A DNA stretch of 64,000 bases from positions 186,001 through 250,000 of the forward strand of contig JBAOHC010000027.1 in assembly GCA_037046735.1 (NCBI GenBank), written 5' to 3'. Position 1 is the first letter of the stretch; every line of letters starts with the position of its first letter. A program made the translations under genes and the position numbers. The DNA comes from JADKAV01 sp037046735. GTDB lineage: Bacteria; Actinomycetota; Actinomycetes; S36-B12; UBA10799. The notes beneath the pieces were generated by a model that saw only the letters and a list, made by a program, of their open reading frames with translations, searched no databases and was not told the DNA's origin. Shown here piece by piece: positions 46,138-55,677 of the stretch.

Positions 46138-47879
46138 TACTGGGGGTCGTCCTCAGGCACAAAATCCACCCCAGCCTCAGCGCGCTGTTCGGCAGTGATG
46201 GGGGTCGGTGCACCCGTCAGCGGATCCTGGCCACCGCCGGTCTTCGGGAAGGCGATCACGTCGCGCAGCGAGGAGGCACCGGTGAGCAGCATGCAGATCC
46301 GGTCCCAGCCGAAGGCGATCCCGCCGTGCGGCGGGGGGCCGTACTTGAACGCCTCGAGTAGGAAGCCGAACTTCTCCTCGGCCTCCTGCGGCCCGATCCC
46401 CAACACCTCGAACGCGCGTCGCTGCACCTCTTGCTGATGGATACGGATCGATCCCCCACCGATCTCATTGCCGTTGCAGACCAGGTCGTACGCCCAGGCC
46501 AGTGCCGCGTCGGGGTCGGCGTCAAAAGTGTCCACCGAGTCCGCGTTGGGAGAGGTGAACGGATGGTGGACCGCGGTCCAGCCGCTGCCCCCACCGGGCA
46601 GGTCGATCTCCTCGAACATCGGGGCGTCGACGATCCAGACGAAGGACCACGCGGATTCATCGATCAGACCCAGCCGGGAGGCGATTTCGTCACGGGCAGC
46701 CGCAAGCAGACCCCGGGCATCGCCGGCCTTGCCGGCTGCGAAGAAGATGCAGTCGCCCGGTGCCGCCCCGGTGGCGGCCACCAGACCGTCCCGCTCGGCC
46801 TGCGAGATGTTCTTGGCCACCGGGCCACCGAGCGTGCCGTCCTCGGCAACAGTGACGTAGGCAAGTCCGCGCGCACCGCGCTGCTTGGCCCACTCCTGCC
46901 ATGCGTCGAACGCCCGCCGCGGCTGACTGCCGCCGCCGGGCATCACGACCGCGCCCACGTATGGCGCCTGGAACACCCGGAATGGGGTTTCGGCGAAATA
47001 GTCGGCGAGCTCGGTCAACTCAAGGTCGAACCGCAGGTCCGGCTTGTCGGATCCGTAGCGACGCATCGCCTCCGCGTAGGTCATCCGCGGGATGTCCCCG
47101 ATGCGGTACCCGAGCACCCCCTCCCACAGCGCGCGCACGACGGCTTCGCCGACCTCGATGATGTCGTCCTGCTCGACGAACGACATCTCGATGTCGAGCT
47201 GGGTGAACTCGGGCTGCCGGTCGGCGCGGAAGTCCTCGTCGCGGTAGCACCGCGCGATTTGGAAGTACCGCTCCATGCCGGCCACCATCAGCAGTTGCTT
47301 GAACAACTGCGGGGACTGCGGCAGGGCATACCAGTGACCGGGCTGCAGGCGCACGGGTACCAGGAAGTCGCGGGCACCCTCCGGTGTCGACCGCGTCAAC
47401 GTCGGGGTCTCGATCTCCACGAAGTCCCGGTCCAGCAGGACGTCGCGGGCCAACTGGTTGACCTTCGAGCGCATCCGCAGGGCGTTGGCCTGACCGGTGC
47501 GCCGCAGATCCAAGTAGCGGTACCTCAGCCGAGTGTCCTCGCCGACCCCGGTGTGCTCATCGATCGGGAATGGCAACGGGGCAGCGGTGCTCAGCACCTC
47601 GACCTGGCTCGCGTCGACCTCGATCGCACCGGTGGGCAGGTCTGGGTTCTCGTTGCCCTCCGGACGGATCCGCACAGTACCGGACACGGTGATGCAGAAC
47701 TCGTTGCGCAGACCGTGGGCCGCCTCGTCGTGGATCACGACCTGCACCACGCCCGAAGCATCGCGCAGATCGATGAAGGCCACCCCGCCGTGGTCGCGGC
47801 GGCGGGCCACCCATCCCGACAGCGTCACCTCGCGGCTCGCGTCGCTGGCCCGCAAGGATCCGGCTAACGTTCTCTTCAA
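46137..47879 (-). CDS. aspS: Aspartyl-tRNA synthetase
   Basis: 580-residue bacterial-type AspRS. N-terminal OB domain (SGWVARRRDHGGVAFIDLRD), class II core with motif 2 (RCYRDEDFRADRQPEFTQLD), a GAD insertion domain, and motif 3 (GGIAFGWDRICMLLTG). TTG start at 47879 with AGGAGA 7 nt upstream, immediately after the hisS stop. It may also charge tRNA-Asn if AsnRS is absent; that cannot be judged here. Confidence 0.97.
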   Translation of the reverse strand: MKRTLAGSLRASDASREVTLSGWVARRRDHGGVAFIDLRDASGVVQVVIHDEAAHGLRNEFCITVSGTVRIRPEGNENPDLPTGAIEVDASQVEVLSTAAPLPFPIDEHTGVGEDTRLRYRYLDLRRTGQANALRMRSKVNQLARDVLLDRDFVEIETPTLTRSTPEGARDFLVPVRLQPGHWYALPQSPQLFKQLLMVAGMERYFQIARCYRDEDFRADRQPEFTQLDIEMSFVEQDDIIEVGEAVVRALWEGVLGYRIGDIPRMTYAEAMRRYGSDKPDLRFDLELTELADYFAETPFRVFQAPYVGAVVMPGGGSQPRRAFDAWQEWAKQRGARGLAYVTVAEDGTLGGPVAKNISQAERDGLVAATGAAPGDCIFFAAGKAGDARGLLAAARDEIASRLGLIDESAWSFVWIVDAPMFEEIDLPGGGSGWTAVHHPFTSPNADSVDTFDADPDAALAWAYDLVCNGNEIGGGSIRIHQQEVQRRAFEVLGIGPQEAEEKFGFLLEAFKYGPPPHGGIAFGWDRICMLLTGASSLRDVIAFPKTGGGQDPLTGAPTPITAEQRAEAGVDFVPEDDPQ

Positions 47880-47880
47880 C

Positions 47881-49140
47881 TCATTCTCCTGTCAGGATTT
47901 CGCCGACGATCCGCTCGACCAGAACACTGCGCTGGCCGCCGGACGCCAGGTCCTTCAACTGAACTGACCCCTCGGCCAGTTCGGTGTCCCCCACGATGAT
48001 CGCCCACCGCGCGCCGGACTTGTCAGCATGCTTCATGGCGCCCTTCAGCCCGCGGCCGCCGTAGGCCATGTCGACGGGTACCCCATCGGCCCGCAACCGG
48101 CCCGCGAGCACGGCAGCCGCATCTCTGGCCGCTTCCCCGAGCGCCACGATGTAGACCTCGACCGGTCGTCCCGTCGCAGGTTGCAGCCCTTCGGCCTGAC
48201 AGGCCAGCAACGTGCGGTCAGTGCCCAGCCCGAAGCCGATGCCGCTGAGTTCGGGACCACCCAGCGACGCCATCAGCCCGTCGTAACGCCCACCCCCGCC
48301 GATCCCGGACTGCGCACCCAAGGCTGGGTGATCGAACTCGAAGGTGGTGCGGGTGTAGTAGTCCAGACCCCTGACCAGCCGCGGGTTCAGGCTGAACCGC
48401 ACACCCAGTCCGGTCAACGTCTGCTGGACACGCGCGAAATGCACCCGGCACGATTCGCAGAGGTGATCGGGCGGCAGCGGCGCATCGACCAGCAACGCCT
48501 GCACGTCCGGGCGCTTGTCGTCGAGCACCCGCAGCGGGTTGATCAGCGCGCGAGCGGCTGTGGCCTCGTCCAGCGGCAGGCCGGCCAGGAACTCCTGCAG
48601 GACCTGCCGGTAGACCGGCCGGCACTCCCGGCAGCCGATGCTGGATAGATACAGACGGTAGCCACGCAGTCCCAGGCGCCGGTACCCCTCGTCGGCGATG
48701 GCGATCACCTCGGCGTCGAGCAGCGGGTCGTCCACGCCGATCGCCTCGACCCCCACCTGCTGCAACTGCCGGTAGCGGCCCTGCTGCGGCCGTTCGGCCC
48801 GGAAGAAGGCCCCGGCGTACCAGAGCTTCACGGGCAGCGGACCGCGGTGCAGCCCGTGTTGGAGCACCGAACGCACCACGCCAGCCGTCCCCTCAGGCCG
48901 CAGCGTGATGGACCGGTCCCCGCGATCGGTGAACGTGTACATCTCTTTGCTCACGACATCGGTGCTCTCACCGACACCACGCACGAACACCGCAGTGTCC
49001 TCGAAGACCGGTAGTTCGACGTAGCCGTATCCCGCGAGTTCGGCGGCCCGGCCCAAGGTATTGCGCACGGCCAGGAAGTCCGCGGACAGCGGCGGCAGGT
49101 ACTCGGGCACCCCGCGTGGCGCCTGGAACTGCTGACTCAC
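47881..49140 (-). CDS. hisS: Histidyl-tRNA synthetase
   Basis: 419-residue class II synthetase. Motif 1/2 region ITLRPEGTAGVVRSVLQHG and WYAGAFFRAERPQQGRYRQL; HisA motif LVRGLDYYTRTTFEF; HisB GGGGRYDGL; a C-terminal anticodon-binding domain. GTG at 49140 overlaps the hydrolase stop (GTGA). Confidence 0.97.
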   Translation of the reverse strand: MSQQFQAPRGVPEYLPPLSADFLAVRNTLGRAAELAGYGYVELPVFEDTAVFVRGVGESTDVVSKEMYTFTDRGDRSITLRPEGTAGVVRSVLQHGLHRGPLPVKLWYAGAFFRAERPQQGRYRQLQQVGVEAIGVDDPLLDAEVIAIADEGYRRLGLRGYRLYLSSIGCRECRPVYRQVLQEFLAGLPLDEATAARALINPLRVLDDKRPDVQALLVDAPLPPDHLCESCRVHFARVQQTLTGLGVRFSLNPRLVRGLDYYTRTTFEFDHPALGAQSGIGGGGRYDGLMASLGGPELSGIGFGLGTDRTLLACQAEGLQPATGRPVEVYIVALGEAARDAAAVLAGRLRADGVPVDMAYGGRGLKGAMKHADKSGARWAIIVGDTELAEGSVQLKDLASGGQRSVLVERIVGEILTGE

Positions 49141-49844
49141 AGGCCACGCTCCGGCGGTTGCAGATCACGGGCTTGATCCAGGAAAGGGTTGGCGCGCAGT
49201 TCCTGACCGATCGTCGTCTGCGGACCGTGCCCGGGCAGGACCACCATCTCCGCGGGCTGCTCCAGCACCACATTCGACAGCGACCACATCATCTGCTCGG
49301 TGTTTCCGCCCGGCAGATCCGTGCGTCCGATCGATCCGGCGAAGAGCAGATCCCCCGAATACATGATCGGGGGGATGTCGCCCTCGGCGCCGGTGAGGAA
49401 GACGATGGAACCAGGCGTGTGTCCCGGGGTGTGCCGGACGGCGAAACTCAGCCCCGCGAGGTCGATCGTGGAGCCGTCATCGAGGGTGCGGACATCGTCG
49501 GGCTCGGTGAAGGCCATCCGGCCGCCGGTCATCTGGGCGAACATCGCCTCGGTGTCGCTGGACATCCCGGCGAGCGGATTGCTCAGCAGGTGCCGGTCAG
49601 CGGGATGGATGTAGGCCGGTACGTCGCGAGCCTCACAGACCGGGGTCACCGACCACATGTGGTCGAGGTGGCCGTGGGTGACCATGACGGCCACTGGCTG
49701 CAGGCGATGCTCGCGCACCACCTCATCGACCCCGGACATCGCATCCTTTCCCGGGTCGATGACGATGCATTGCTCACCGGGCCCGGTGGCCACGACGTAA
49801 CAGTTCGTTCCCCACGGACCGGCCGGGAATCCTGCAATCAACAC
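49137..49844 (-). CDS. Metallo-beta-lactamase fold hydrolase (glyoxalase II-like)
   Basis: 235 residues. Zinc motif THGHLDHMW, later HTPGHTPGSIVF, the bridging Asp in MYSGDLLFAGSIGRTD and the last His in VVLPGHGPQTTIGQE. GWG-type glyoxalase II proteins share this layout, but the substrate-binding C-terminal domain is short. GTG at 49844 follows TAGGCT after 7 nt (leaderless). The order hydrolase-hisS, divergent from a cyclophilin gene, matches Mycobacterium. Confidence 0.88.
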   Translation of the reverse strand: MLIAGFPAGPWGTNCYVVATGPGEQCIVIDPGKDAMSGVDEVVREHRLQPVAVMVTHGHLDHMWSVTPVCEARDVPAYIHPADRHLLSNPLAGMSSDTEAMFAQMTGGRMAFTEPDDVRTLDDGSTIDLAGLSFAVRHTPGHTPGSIVFLTGAEGDIPPIMYSGDLLFAGSIGRTDLPGGNTEQMMWSLSNVVLEQPAEMVVLPGHGPQTTIGQELRANPFLDQARDLQPPERGL

Positions 49845-49851
49845 ACCTACC

Positions 49852-49857
49852 AGCCTA
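49852..49857 (-). promoter_or_regulatory. -10 box of hydrolase-hisS-aspS-rarA operon, leaderless
   Basis: TAGGCT on the minus strand, 7 nt before the hydrolase GTG. The four genes downstream are tightly linked and probably share this promoter. Confidence 0.5.
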
Positions 49858-49942
49858 TCCGTGACACACCAGGCGCCGACGCTCACGTCCGCCTGCGTAA
49901 ACTCCCATGTGACGAGTCTTGCGTGGGGAGGAACGGCGAACA

Positions 49943-50782
49943 GTGGCCACTGACAAGCGGCGCAGGGAGTTGGCGCGCGCCAAGGCCGAACGCCAGGCCC
50001 AGCGGCGTTCGCAACGCGCGCAGCGCGCCCGGCGCAACAAGGTCATTGGCTTCGCTGCCGCCGCAACCGTGATCGGCGCTGTGATCGTGTGGGGTGTGGT
50101 GGGCTCGAACTCCGATTCCGTGCCCGCCGCCGAAGAGGCCGTGCCCAGCCAGAGTGAGAGCGCGACCGCCTCGCCGGCCGCCAACACCCCAGGGCCGGTC
50201 GCCACTCCGGCCGGTGTCACCTGCGAACAACCCGGTGAGGCCCGCACCGACAGTCCCACCTTCGACGAGCCCACCGATCAGGGCCTGACGGGCACTGTGA
50301 ACTGGGTTCTGAACACGAACTGTGGTCGGATCACCATGGCCCTGGATGCAGACAAGGCGCCGAAGACGGTCAATGGGCTGGCGTTCCTGACCTCCGAGGG
50401 GTACTACACCGGCAACTTCTGTCACCGCCTGACCACTGCCGGCATCTACGTCCTGCAGTGCGGGTCGCCGGGCCAGGACGGGACCGGGGACGTCGGATTC
50501 TCACTGCCTGACGAAAACCTCCCCGCCGAAGGCGACGGCAATTACCCCGCGGGCACGGTCGCGATGGCCAACCGGGGGCCGGGCACCGGGAGCAGTCAGT
50601 TCTTCCTGGTCTACAAAGACAGCACCCTGCCGGCTGGCTATTCCCTCGTCGGCGACATCACCAAGGGCCTGGACGTGGTTAAGTACGTTGCAGCGGCGGG
50701 TGTGGCAGCGGGATCATCGGATGCGACCGATGGGCCGCCTGCGCAGCCGTTGGTGATCAAGACCGCCGAGATACAGAAGTAG
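49943..50782 (+). CDS. ppiB: Membrane-anchored cyclophilin-type peptidyl-prolyl isomerase
   Basis: 279 residues. A highly basic N-terminus (KRRRELARAKAERQAQRRSQ), one TM at about residues 35-53 (VIGFAAAATVIGAVIVWGVV), a Ser/Pro/Ala linker, then a cyclophilin domain (MALDADKAPKTVNGLAFLTS, GYYTGNFCHRLTT, GTGSSQFFLVYKDSTLPAGY). The catalytic Arg after FHR is present as CHRL; two Cys may bond outside the cell. It catalyses proline isomerisation in exported proteins. GTG at 49943 with GGGGAGG 11 nt upstream. Confidence 0.9.
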   Translation: MATDKRRRELARAKAERQAQRRSQRAQRARRNKVIGFAAAATVIGAVIVWGVVGSNSDSVPAAEEAVPSQSESATASPAANTPGPVATPAGVTCEQPGEARTDSPTFDEPTDQGLTGTVNWVLNTNCGRITMALDADKAPKTVNGLAFLTSEGYYTGNFCHRLTTAGIYVLQCGSPGQDGTGDVGFSLPDENLPAEGDGNYPAGTVAMANRGPGTGSSQFFLVYKDSTLPAGYSLVGDITKGLDVVKYVAAAGVAAGSSDATDGPPAQPLVIKTAEIQK

Positions 50783-50792
50783 GAATGCACTG

Positions 50793-52061
50793 ATGACGGA
50801 CCAGACATCCACCCCCCGTGGGCCGGCGCCGGCGGAGTCCTTCGGGCGGGTCGGCGACGATGGGACGGTCTTCCTGCGCTTGCCCGACGGCAGCGAACGA
50901 CCCGTGGGCCAATACGCCGCCGGGACACCGGAAGAGGCTCTGCACTACTACGCGGGCAAGTACAACGATCTGGCGCAGTCGCTGGATCTGACCGCAACCC
51001 GGCTGGCCGACAACAAATGCGCCCCCCGCGACGCGATGACCGTGGCCGGCAAGGCCCGCCACGCTCTCGAGGAGCCCGGCTTCATCGGGGACATCTCCTT
51101 GCTCATGGCCCGCATCGGCCAACTGGAAGTGCTGGCCAACATCCGCCAGCAGATCCTGGACGAGGAGCGCAAAGCCGCCCGTGAGCAGGCCGCCGAGGCC
51201 CGCGAGCGAATCGTCGTGGAGGCCGAGTCACTGACGTCGTCCACGTCGTGGAAGCAGAGCGGTGATCGGTTCCGGGAGCTGGTGGAGCAGTGGAAGACCC
51301 TGCCCAAGCCGACCGCGGACCAGCGCGAGGCGACCGACGCCCTGTGGGAGCGGTTCCGCACGGCCCGCCGCACGTTCGACAAGGCCCGCAAGGTCGCCCG
51401 CGACGAGCAGGACAAGAAGCGCGCCGCGGCCCTGGCCGCCAAGACCGAACTGGTCGCCAAGGCGCAGGCGCTGTCCGAGTCCACCGACTGGGGTCCGACC
51501 GCGGCGGCCTACAAGGACCTGATGGACCAGTGGCGCAAGGCCGGGTTCGCCGGCAAACGCGATGACGATGCGCTGTGGGCGCAGTTCCGGGCGGCACAAG
51601 AGACGTTCTTCAGCGCGCGCAAGGCGCTGCACCAGGCCCGCGACCACGAGCAGAAGGACAATCTCAGCGCGAAGAAGGCCCTGCTGACCCGCGCCGAGGC
51701 GCTGCTGCCGGTCAAGGATGCCAAGAGCGCCCGCCGGGCGTTCCGCGAGATCCAGGGCGAGTGGGCGGGGATCGGACACGTCCCGCGCAACGACAAGCCG
51801 AAGCTGGACCGGCGGTTGCGGGTGGTGGATGACACCATTCGCGAGAGCGAGCAGGCGGCATGGCGGCGCAGCAATCCGGAGATCCGTGACCGCGCCCAGG
51901 GCCTGGTGGACGCCTACCGGGTGTCTGTCGCCAAGCTGGAGAAGGAATTGGCCGCTGCCCAGGCCGCAGGTGATGACAACCGGACCTCGAAGGCCAAGGC
52001 CTCCCTGGATTCTCAACGTCTGCTGTTGCAGTCCGCCGAGCAGAGCCTGTCCACTCTGTAG
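50793..52061 (+). CDS. DUF349 domain-containing coiled-coil protein
   Basis: 422 residues, mostly helical and charged. At least three DUF349 repeats are seen as W-x-W/F patterns (STSWKQSGDRFRELVEQWKT, STDWGPTAAAYKDLMDQWRK, ARRAFREIQGEWAGIGHVPR). The N-terminal ~60 residues (FGRVGDDGTVFLRLPDGSER) form a separate small domain. Found next to rel in many actinobacteria; function unknown. ATG at 50793, 10 nt after the cyclophilin stop, so likely co-transcribed. Confidence 0.85.
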   Translation: MTDQTSTPRGPAPAESFGRVGDDGTVFLRLPDGSERPVGQYAAGTPEEALHYYAGKYNDLAQSLDLTATRLADNKCAPRDAMTVAGKARHALEEPGFIGDISLLMARIGQLEVLANIRQQILDEERKAAREQAAEARERIVVEAESLTSSTSWKQSGDRFRELVEQWKTLPKPTADQREATDALWERFRTARRTFDKARKVARDEQDKKRAAALAAKTELVAKAQALSESTDWGPTAAAYKDLMDQWRKAGFAGKRDDDALWAQFRAAQETFFSARKALHQARDHEQKDNLSAKKALLTRAEALLPVKDAKSARRAFREIQGEWAGIGHVPRNDKPKLDRRLRVVDDTIRESEQAAWRRSNPEIRDRAQGLVDAYRVSVAKLEKELAAAQAAGDDNRTSKAKASLDSQRLLLQSAEQSLSTL

Positions 52062-52082
52062 CACCGCTACGACGCAGGGTCC

Positions 52083-52122
52083 GGCCGCGGTGTGCCGTAT
52101 CGCCGGCACCTGCACCGCGACC
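52083..52122. terminator. Probable bidirectional terminator between DUF349 gene and rel
   Basis: Imperfect GC-rich hairpin (CCGCGGTG ... CACCGCG with inner TGCCG/CGGCA) in the 127-nt gap between the convergent genes. CCTTT follows on the plus strand. Confidence 0.4.
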
Positions 52123-52188
52123 TTTGCCGACGTCGTCGCCCCCATCGCCGCACGACAGGACAACAAGCCGGGAAGACCGGCAGCCGCG

Positions 52189-54462
52189 TCAGACCCGCTT
52201 GGCGTCGAATACACCCTCGACACTGCGCACACCCTTGAGCACTGTGTCCAAGTGCTTCGGGTCGGCCATCTCAAAGGTGAATCGGGAGATCGCGATGCGG
52301 TCGCGGTTGGTGGTTGAAGACGCGGACAGGATGTTCACGTGGTGGTCGGACAGGACCCGCGTGACGTCGGACAGCAGGCGCGCGCGGTCGAGGGCCTCCA
52401 CCTGGATGTTGACCAGGAAGACACTCTCGGCGCTGGGCCGCCAGTGCACATCCACGAAACGGTCCGGATGGGAGGCGAGTTCGGGGAAGTTCACGCAGTC
52501 GCGCCGGTGCACCGACACCCCGCTGCCCCGAGTGACGAAACCCACGATGTCGTCGCCGGGCACCGGTGTGCAGCACTTGCTCAGGCGCACCCACACGTCG
52601 TCGGCACCGTCGACGGCCACCCCCGGGTCACCCAGCGGTCCGGTGCGCATCGACGGCGGTGGCACCTCTTCGGTGCTGTCATCGGCGGCCGCCTCGGAAC
52701 CACCACGGCCAGCGATCAGCCGGTCGACGACAGTGCCCGCGTCGAGCCTGCCCTCACCGATCGCCGCGTAGAGAGCACTGACGTCGGCCATCCGGTAGTA
52801 GGCGGCAATGGCCAGCAGATCCGGGGTGTTCAACAGGCGCTGCATGGGCAGGGACCGCCGCCGCAACTCCCGCACCAAGCCGTCCTTGCCGTGCTCCACG
52901 GCCTCTTCCCGGCGCTCCCGGGAGAACCACGCGCGGATCTTGCTGCGCGCCCGCGGTGAGGCGACGAAGGTGAGCCAGTCGCGCGAGGGACCCTGGCCTT
53001 CGGTCTTGGACGTGAAGATCTCGACCGTGTCGCCATTGTCCAGCGTGGACTCCAGCGGGACGAGTTTGCCGTTGACGCGGGCACCGATGGTGCGGTGGCC
53101 GACCTCGGTGTGCACGGAGTACGCGAAGTCGACCGGTGTGGACCCCGCCGGCAGCGCGATGACGTCGCCTTTGGGCGTGAAGACGAACAACTCGCCCGTG
53201 CCGAGCTCGTAGCGCAGGCTGTCCAGGAACTCGTCGGGGTCCTCGGTCTCGCGCTGCCACTCCAACAGCTGCCGCAGCCAGGCGAACTCGTCCGGCGCGT
53301 CTGTGCCGCTGCGGCCCTGCTTGTAGCGCCAGTGGGCGGCGACCCCGTATTCGGCCTGTTGGTGCATCTCCATGGTGCGGATCTGCACCTCGACGGGCTT
53401 ACCCTCCGGGCCGATCACCGTGGTGTGCAGCGACCGGTAGACCCCGTACCGCGGGCTGGCGATGTAGTCCTTGAAGCGCCCAGGCACCGGGTTCCACTTC
53501 GCATGCAACAGCCCCAGGATCGCGTAACAGTCGGGGATCGAGTCCACCAGGACCCGCAGGCCGACCAGATCGTAGATGTCCGCGAAGTCGCGGCCCCGCA
53601 CGATCATCTTCTGGTACACGCTGTAGTAATGCTTCGGACGACCGGTGACCTTCGCCCGAATCCGGTTGACCCGCAGGTCGTCGTCGATCAGGCCCAGCAC
53701 CTGTCCGAGGTACTCATCGCGGGACGGCGCCCGCTGCCCGACCAGCCGCACGATCTCGTCGTACATCTTCGGGTACAGCGTCGCGAAGGCGAGATCCTCC
53801 AACTCCCACTTGATGGTGTTCATGCCCAGCCGGTGAGCCAACGGCGCGTAGATCTCAAGCGTCTCGCGCGCCTTCTTCTGCTGCTTGCTCTCCGGCAGCC
53901 AGGAAATGGTGCGCATGTTGTGCAGCCGGTCGGCCAGTTTGATCACCAGTACGCGGATATCGCGGGCCATCGCGACAACCATCTTGCGCACGGTCTCCGC
54001 CGCCGAGGCCTCCCCGTACTGGACCTTGTCCAGCTTCGTGACGCCATCCACAAGCCGGGCGACCTCATCGCCGAAATCCTCGCGCAGCTTGTCCAGCGGG
54101 TACCCAGTGTCCTCCACGGTGTCATGCAGCAACGCGGCCGCCAAGGTGGTCGGGGTCATGCCCAACTCCGCCAGGATGGTCGCCACGGCCAGCGGATGAG
54201 TGATGTAGGGCTCACCGCTGCGCCGGCGCTGGTCCGCATGCAGATGAGCCGCCATCACATAGGCCCGCTCCACAACCTGCTTGTTCGCTTTGGGATGGAA
54301 CTGGCGCAGCGTGCGCAGCAGCGGCTCCAGCTCCGGAATGGTGCCGCGGCTACTGCCGGTCAGCCTGTTGAGAAGCTGCCGGCGGCGGGGGATGTCCTGA
54401 ACGAGGCTGGCGGGCGTGACGGCACCATCCTCAGCTTCCGCCTGGATGATCTCCCTGGCCAC
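52189..54462 (-). CDS. relA: Bifunctional (p)ppGpp synthetase/hydrolase Rel
   Basis: 757-residue long RSH protein controlling the stringent response. HD hydrolase domain (ALLHDTVEDTGYPLDKL; LADRLHNMRTI), synthetase domain (RPKHYYSVYQKMIVRGRDFA, DLVGLRVLV, VEVQIRTMEMHQQAEYGVAA), TGS (FTPKGDVIALPAGSTPVDFA) and a C-terminal ACT domain (VEALDRARLLSDVTRVLSDH). Both catalytic centres look intact. GTG at 54462, with GAGGCGAGG upstream and a TAAAAT -10 box at 54490-54495. The apt gene usually between secF and rel is absent. Confidence 0.96.
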   Translation of the reverse strand: MAREIIQAEAEDGAVTPASLVQDIPRRRQLLNRLTGSSRGTIPELEPLLRTLRQFHPKANKQVVERAYVMAAHLHADQRRRSGEPYITHPLAVATILAELGMTPTTLAAALLHDTVEDTGYPLDKLREDFGDEVARLVDGVTKLDKVQYGEASAAETVRKMVVAMARDIRVLVIKLADRLHNMRTISWLPESKQQKKARETLEIYAPLAHRLGMNTIKWELEDLAFATLYPKMYDEIVRLVGQRAPSRDEYLGQVLGLIDDDLRVNRIRAKVTGRPKHYYSVYQKMIVRGRDFADIYDLVGLRVLVDSIPDCYAILGLLHAKWNPVPGRFKDYIASPRYGVYRSLHTTVIGPEGKPVEVQIRTMEMHQQAEYGVAAHWRYKQGRSGTDAPDEFAWLRQLLEWQRETEDPDEFLDSLRYELGTGELFVFTPKGDVIALPAGSTPVDFAYSVHTEVGHRTIGARVNGKLVPLESTLDNGDTVEIFTSKTEGQGPSRDWLTFVASPRARSKIRAWFSRERREEAVEHGKDGLVRELRRRSLPMQRLLNTPDLLAIAAYYRMADVSALYAAIGEGRLDAGTVVDRLIAGRGGSEAAADDSTEEVPPPSMRTGPLGDPGVAVDGADDVWVRLSKCCTPVPGDDIVGFVTRGSGVSVHRRDCVNFPELASHPDRFVDVHWRPSAESVFLVNIQVEALDRARLLSDVTRVLSDHHVNILSASSTTNRDRIAISRFTFEMADPKHLDTVLKGVRSVEGVFDAKRV

Positions 54463-54489
54463 CGTGTCACCGCCTCGCCTCTGGCACCG

Positions 54490-54495
54490 ATTTTA
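54490..54495 (-). promoter_or_regulatory. -10 box of rel
   Basis: TAAAAT on the minus strand. Transcription would start about 20 nt before the GTG, leaving room for the purine-rich site GAGGCGAGG. Confidence 0.45.
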
Positions 54496-54534
54496 CGTGG
54501 TCTGATCTTCCTTGCCCACCGGCCGACCGTACCG

Positions 54535-55677
54535 CTACGGGTTGCGTCGCTGGGACCGCGACTGCCGCTTGGGCTGAGCGCGTCCCGACGCCGGCTCGCG
54601 ACTCTGCCGGTGACGGCGCTCCACGGCAGGCGCAACGCCCCCACCGCCCCCCGCTCCCACGCCGGCGGTCTCCTGCGCGTCCCCGGCAGCCTGTGTCGTC
54701 TGACCCTCACCGCGGGCGGCCCGCCGCTTCTGCACGCGCAGCGCGAGGGCCTTCATCGCCGGCTCCCGTTCCTTCATGTCGCACAGCACGGGGGTGGCCA
54801 AAAAGACCGAGGAGTAGGCGCCCACGGCCATACCGATGAAGAGCACAAGCGCGAGGTCCTTCAGCGTGCCCGCCCCGAGCAGACCTGCGCCCACGAACAG
54901 GATCGCCGCCACGGGCAGCAACGCCACGATGCTGGTGTTGATCGATCTGACCAGGGTCTGATTGAGCGCCAAGTTGGCGAGTTCACTGAACGTGTAGCGA
55001 CTCTGCCCGGTGATCCCCGTTGTGTTCTCCTTCACCTTGTCGAACACGACGACCGTGTCATAGAGCGAGTAGCCCAGGATCGTGAGCAGGCCGATGACCG
55101 TGGCAGGCGTCACTTCGAAACCAACCAGGGCGTAGATGCCGGCCGTGATCACGATGTCGTGGAACAGTGCGACCATCGCCGCGGCAGCCATCTTCCACTG
55201 GAAGTAGATGCTGAGGAAGATGACCAGAGCGCCCAGGTAGACGCCGAGGGCGATCAGCGCTTGCTTGGTGATCTCCCCACCCCAGGTGGGCCCGACATCG
55301 CGGCTCGATACATCGTCAGCCGTGACACCACACGCTGCGGCCATGTTGTCCACGACCTGATTGCTCTGTTCGGCAGGCATGCTCTCTGTCTGTGCCCGAA
55401 TGTTGGAGTCGCCGATCTCGGTCACCGTCGAGGTCTCAACGCCGGCGTCAGTGAGCGCGCCGCGCACATCCTGGATCGAACAGGACTGGCTCGGCACGTA
55501 GAACTCCGCCCCGCCGGAGAACTCGATGCCCAGGTTGAGACCACGGATCAGGATGCCGGAGATGGCCACGAGCAGCAACGCAGCCGAGACCATGTACCAC
55601 TTCTTGCGGTTCCCGACGATGTTGTAGGAAACCTGCCCGGTGTACAGCTTGTGACCGAGTGTGCCCAGACGTGACAT
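54535..55677 (-). CDS. secF: Protein translocase subunit SecF
   Basis: 380 residues, six TM segments. SecF signatures: LGIEFSGGAEFYVP (with the conserved D/G loop), GDSNIRAQTE, TILGYSLYDTVVVFDKVKEN and RSINTSIVALLPVAAILFVG. The C-terminal ~70 residues are Arg/Ala/Gly-rich and likely cytoplasmic. ATG at 55677 overlaps the secD stop (TGATG), with GGAGGT upstream. Works with SecD to pull proteins out of SecYEG using the proton gradient. Confidence 0.96.
   Translation of the reverse strand: MSRLGTLGHKLYTGQVSYNIVGNRKKWYMVSAALLLVAISGILIRGLNLGIEFSGGAEFYVPSQSCSIQDVRGALTDAGVETSTVTEIGDSNIRAQTESMPAEQSNQVVDNMAAACGVTADDVSSRDVGPTWGGEITKQALIALGVYLGALVIFLSIYFQWKMAAAAMVALFHDIVITAGIYALVGFEVTPATVIGLLTILGYSLYDTVVVFDKVKENTTGITGQSRYTFSELANLALNQTLVRSINTSIVALLPVAAILFVGAGLLGAGTLKDLALVLFIGMAVGAYSSVFLATPVLCDMKEREPAMKALALRVQKRRAARGEGQTTQAAGDAQETAGVGAGGGGGVAPAVERRHRQSREPASGRAQPKRQSRSQRRNP

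Noticed and set aside
53095..55674. An 859-codon plus-strand frame opposite rel and secF
   Set aside because: Antisense shadow of two conserved genes; the composition is Arg/His/Gln-rich as expected for such frames.
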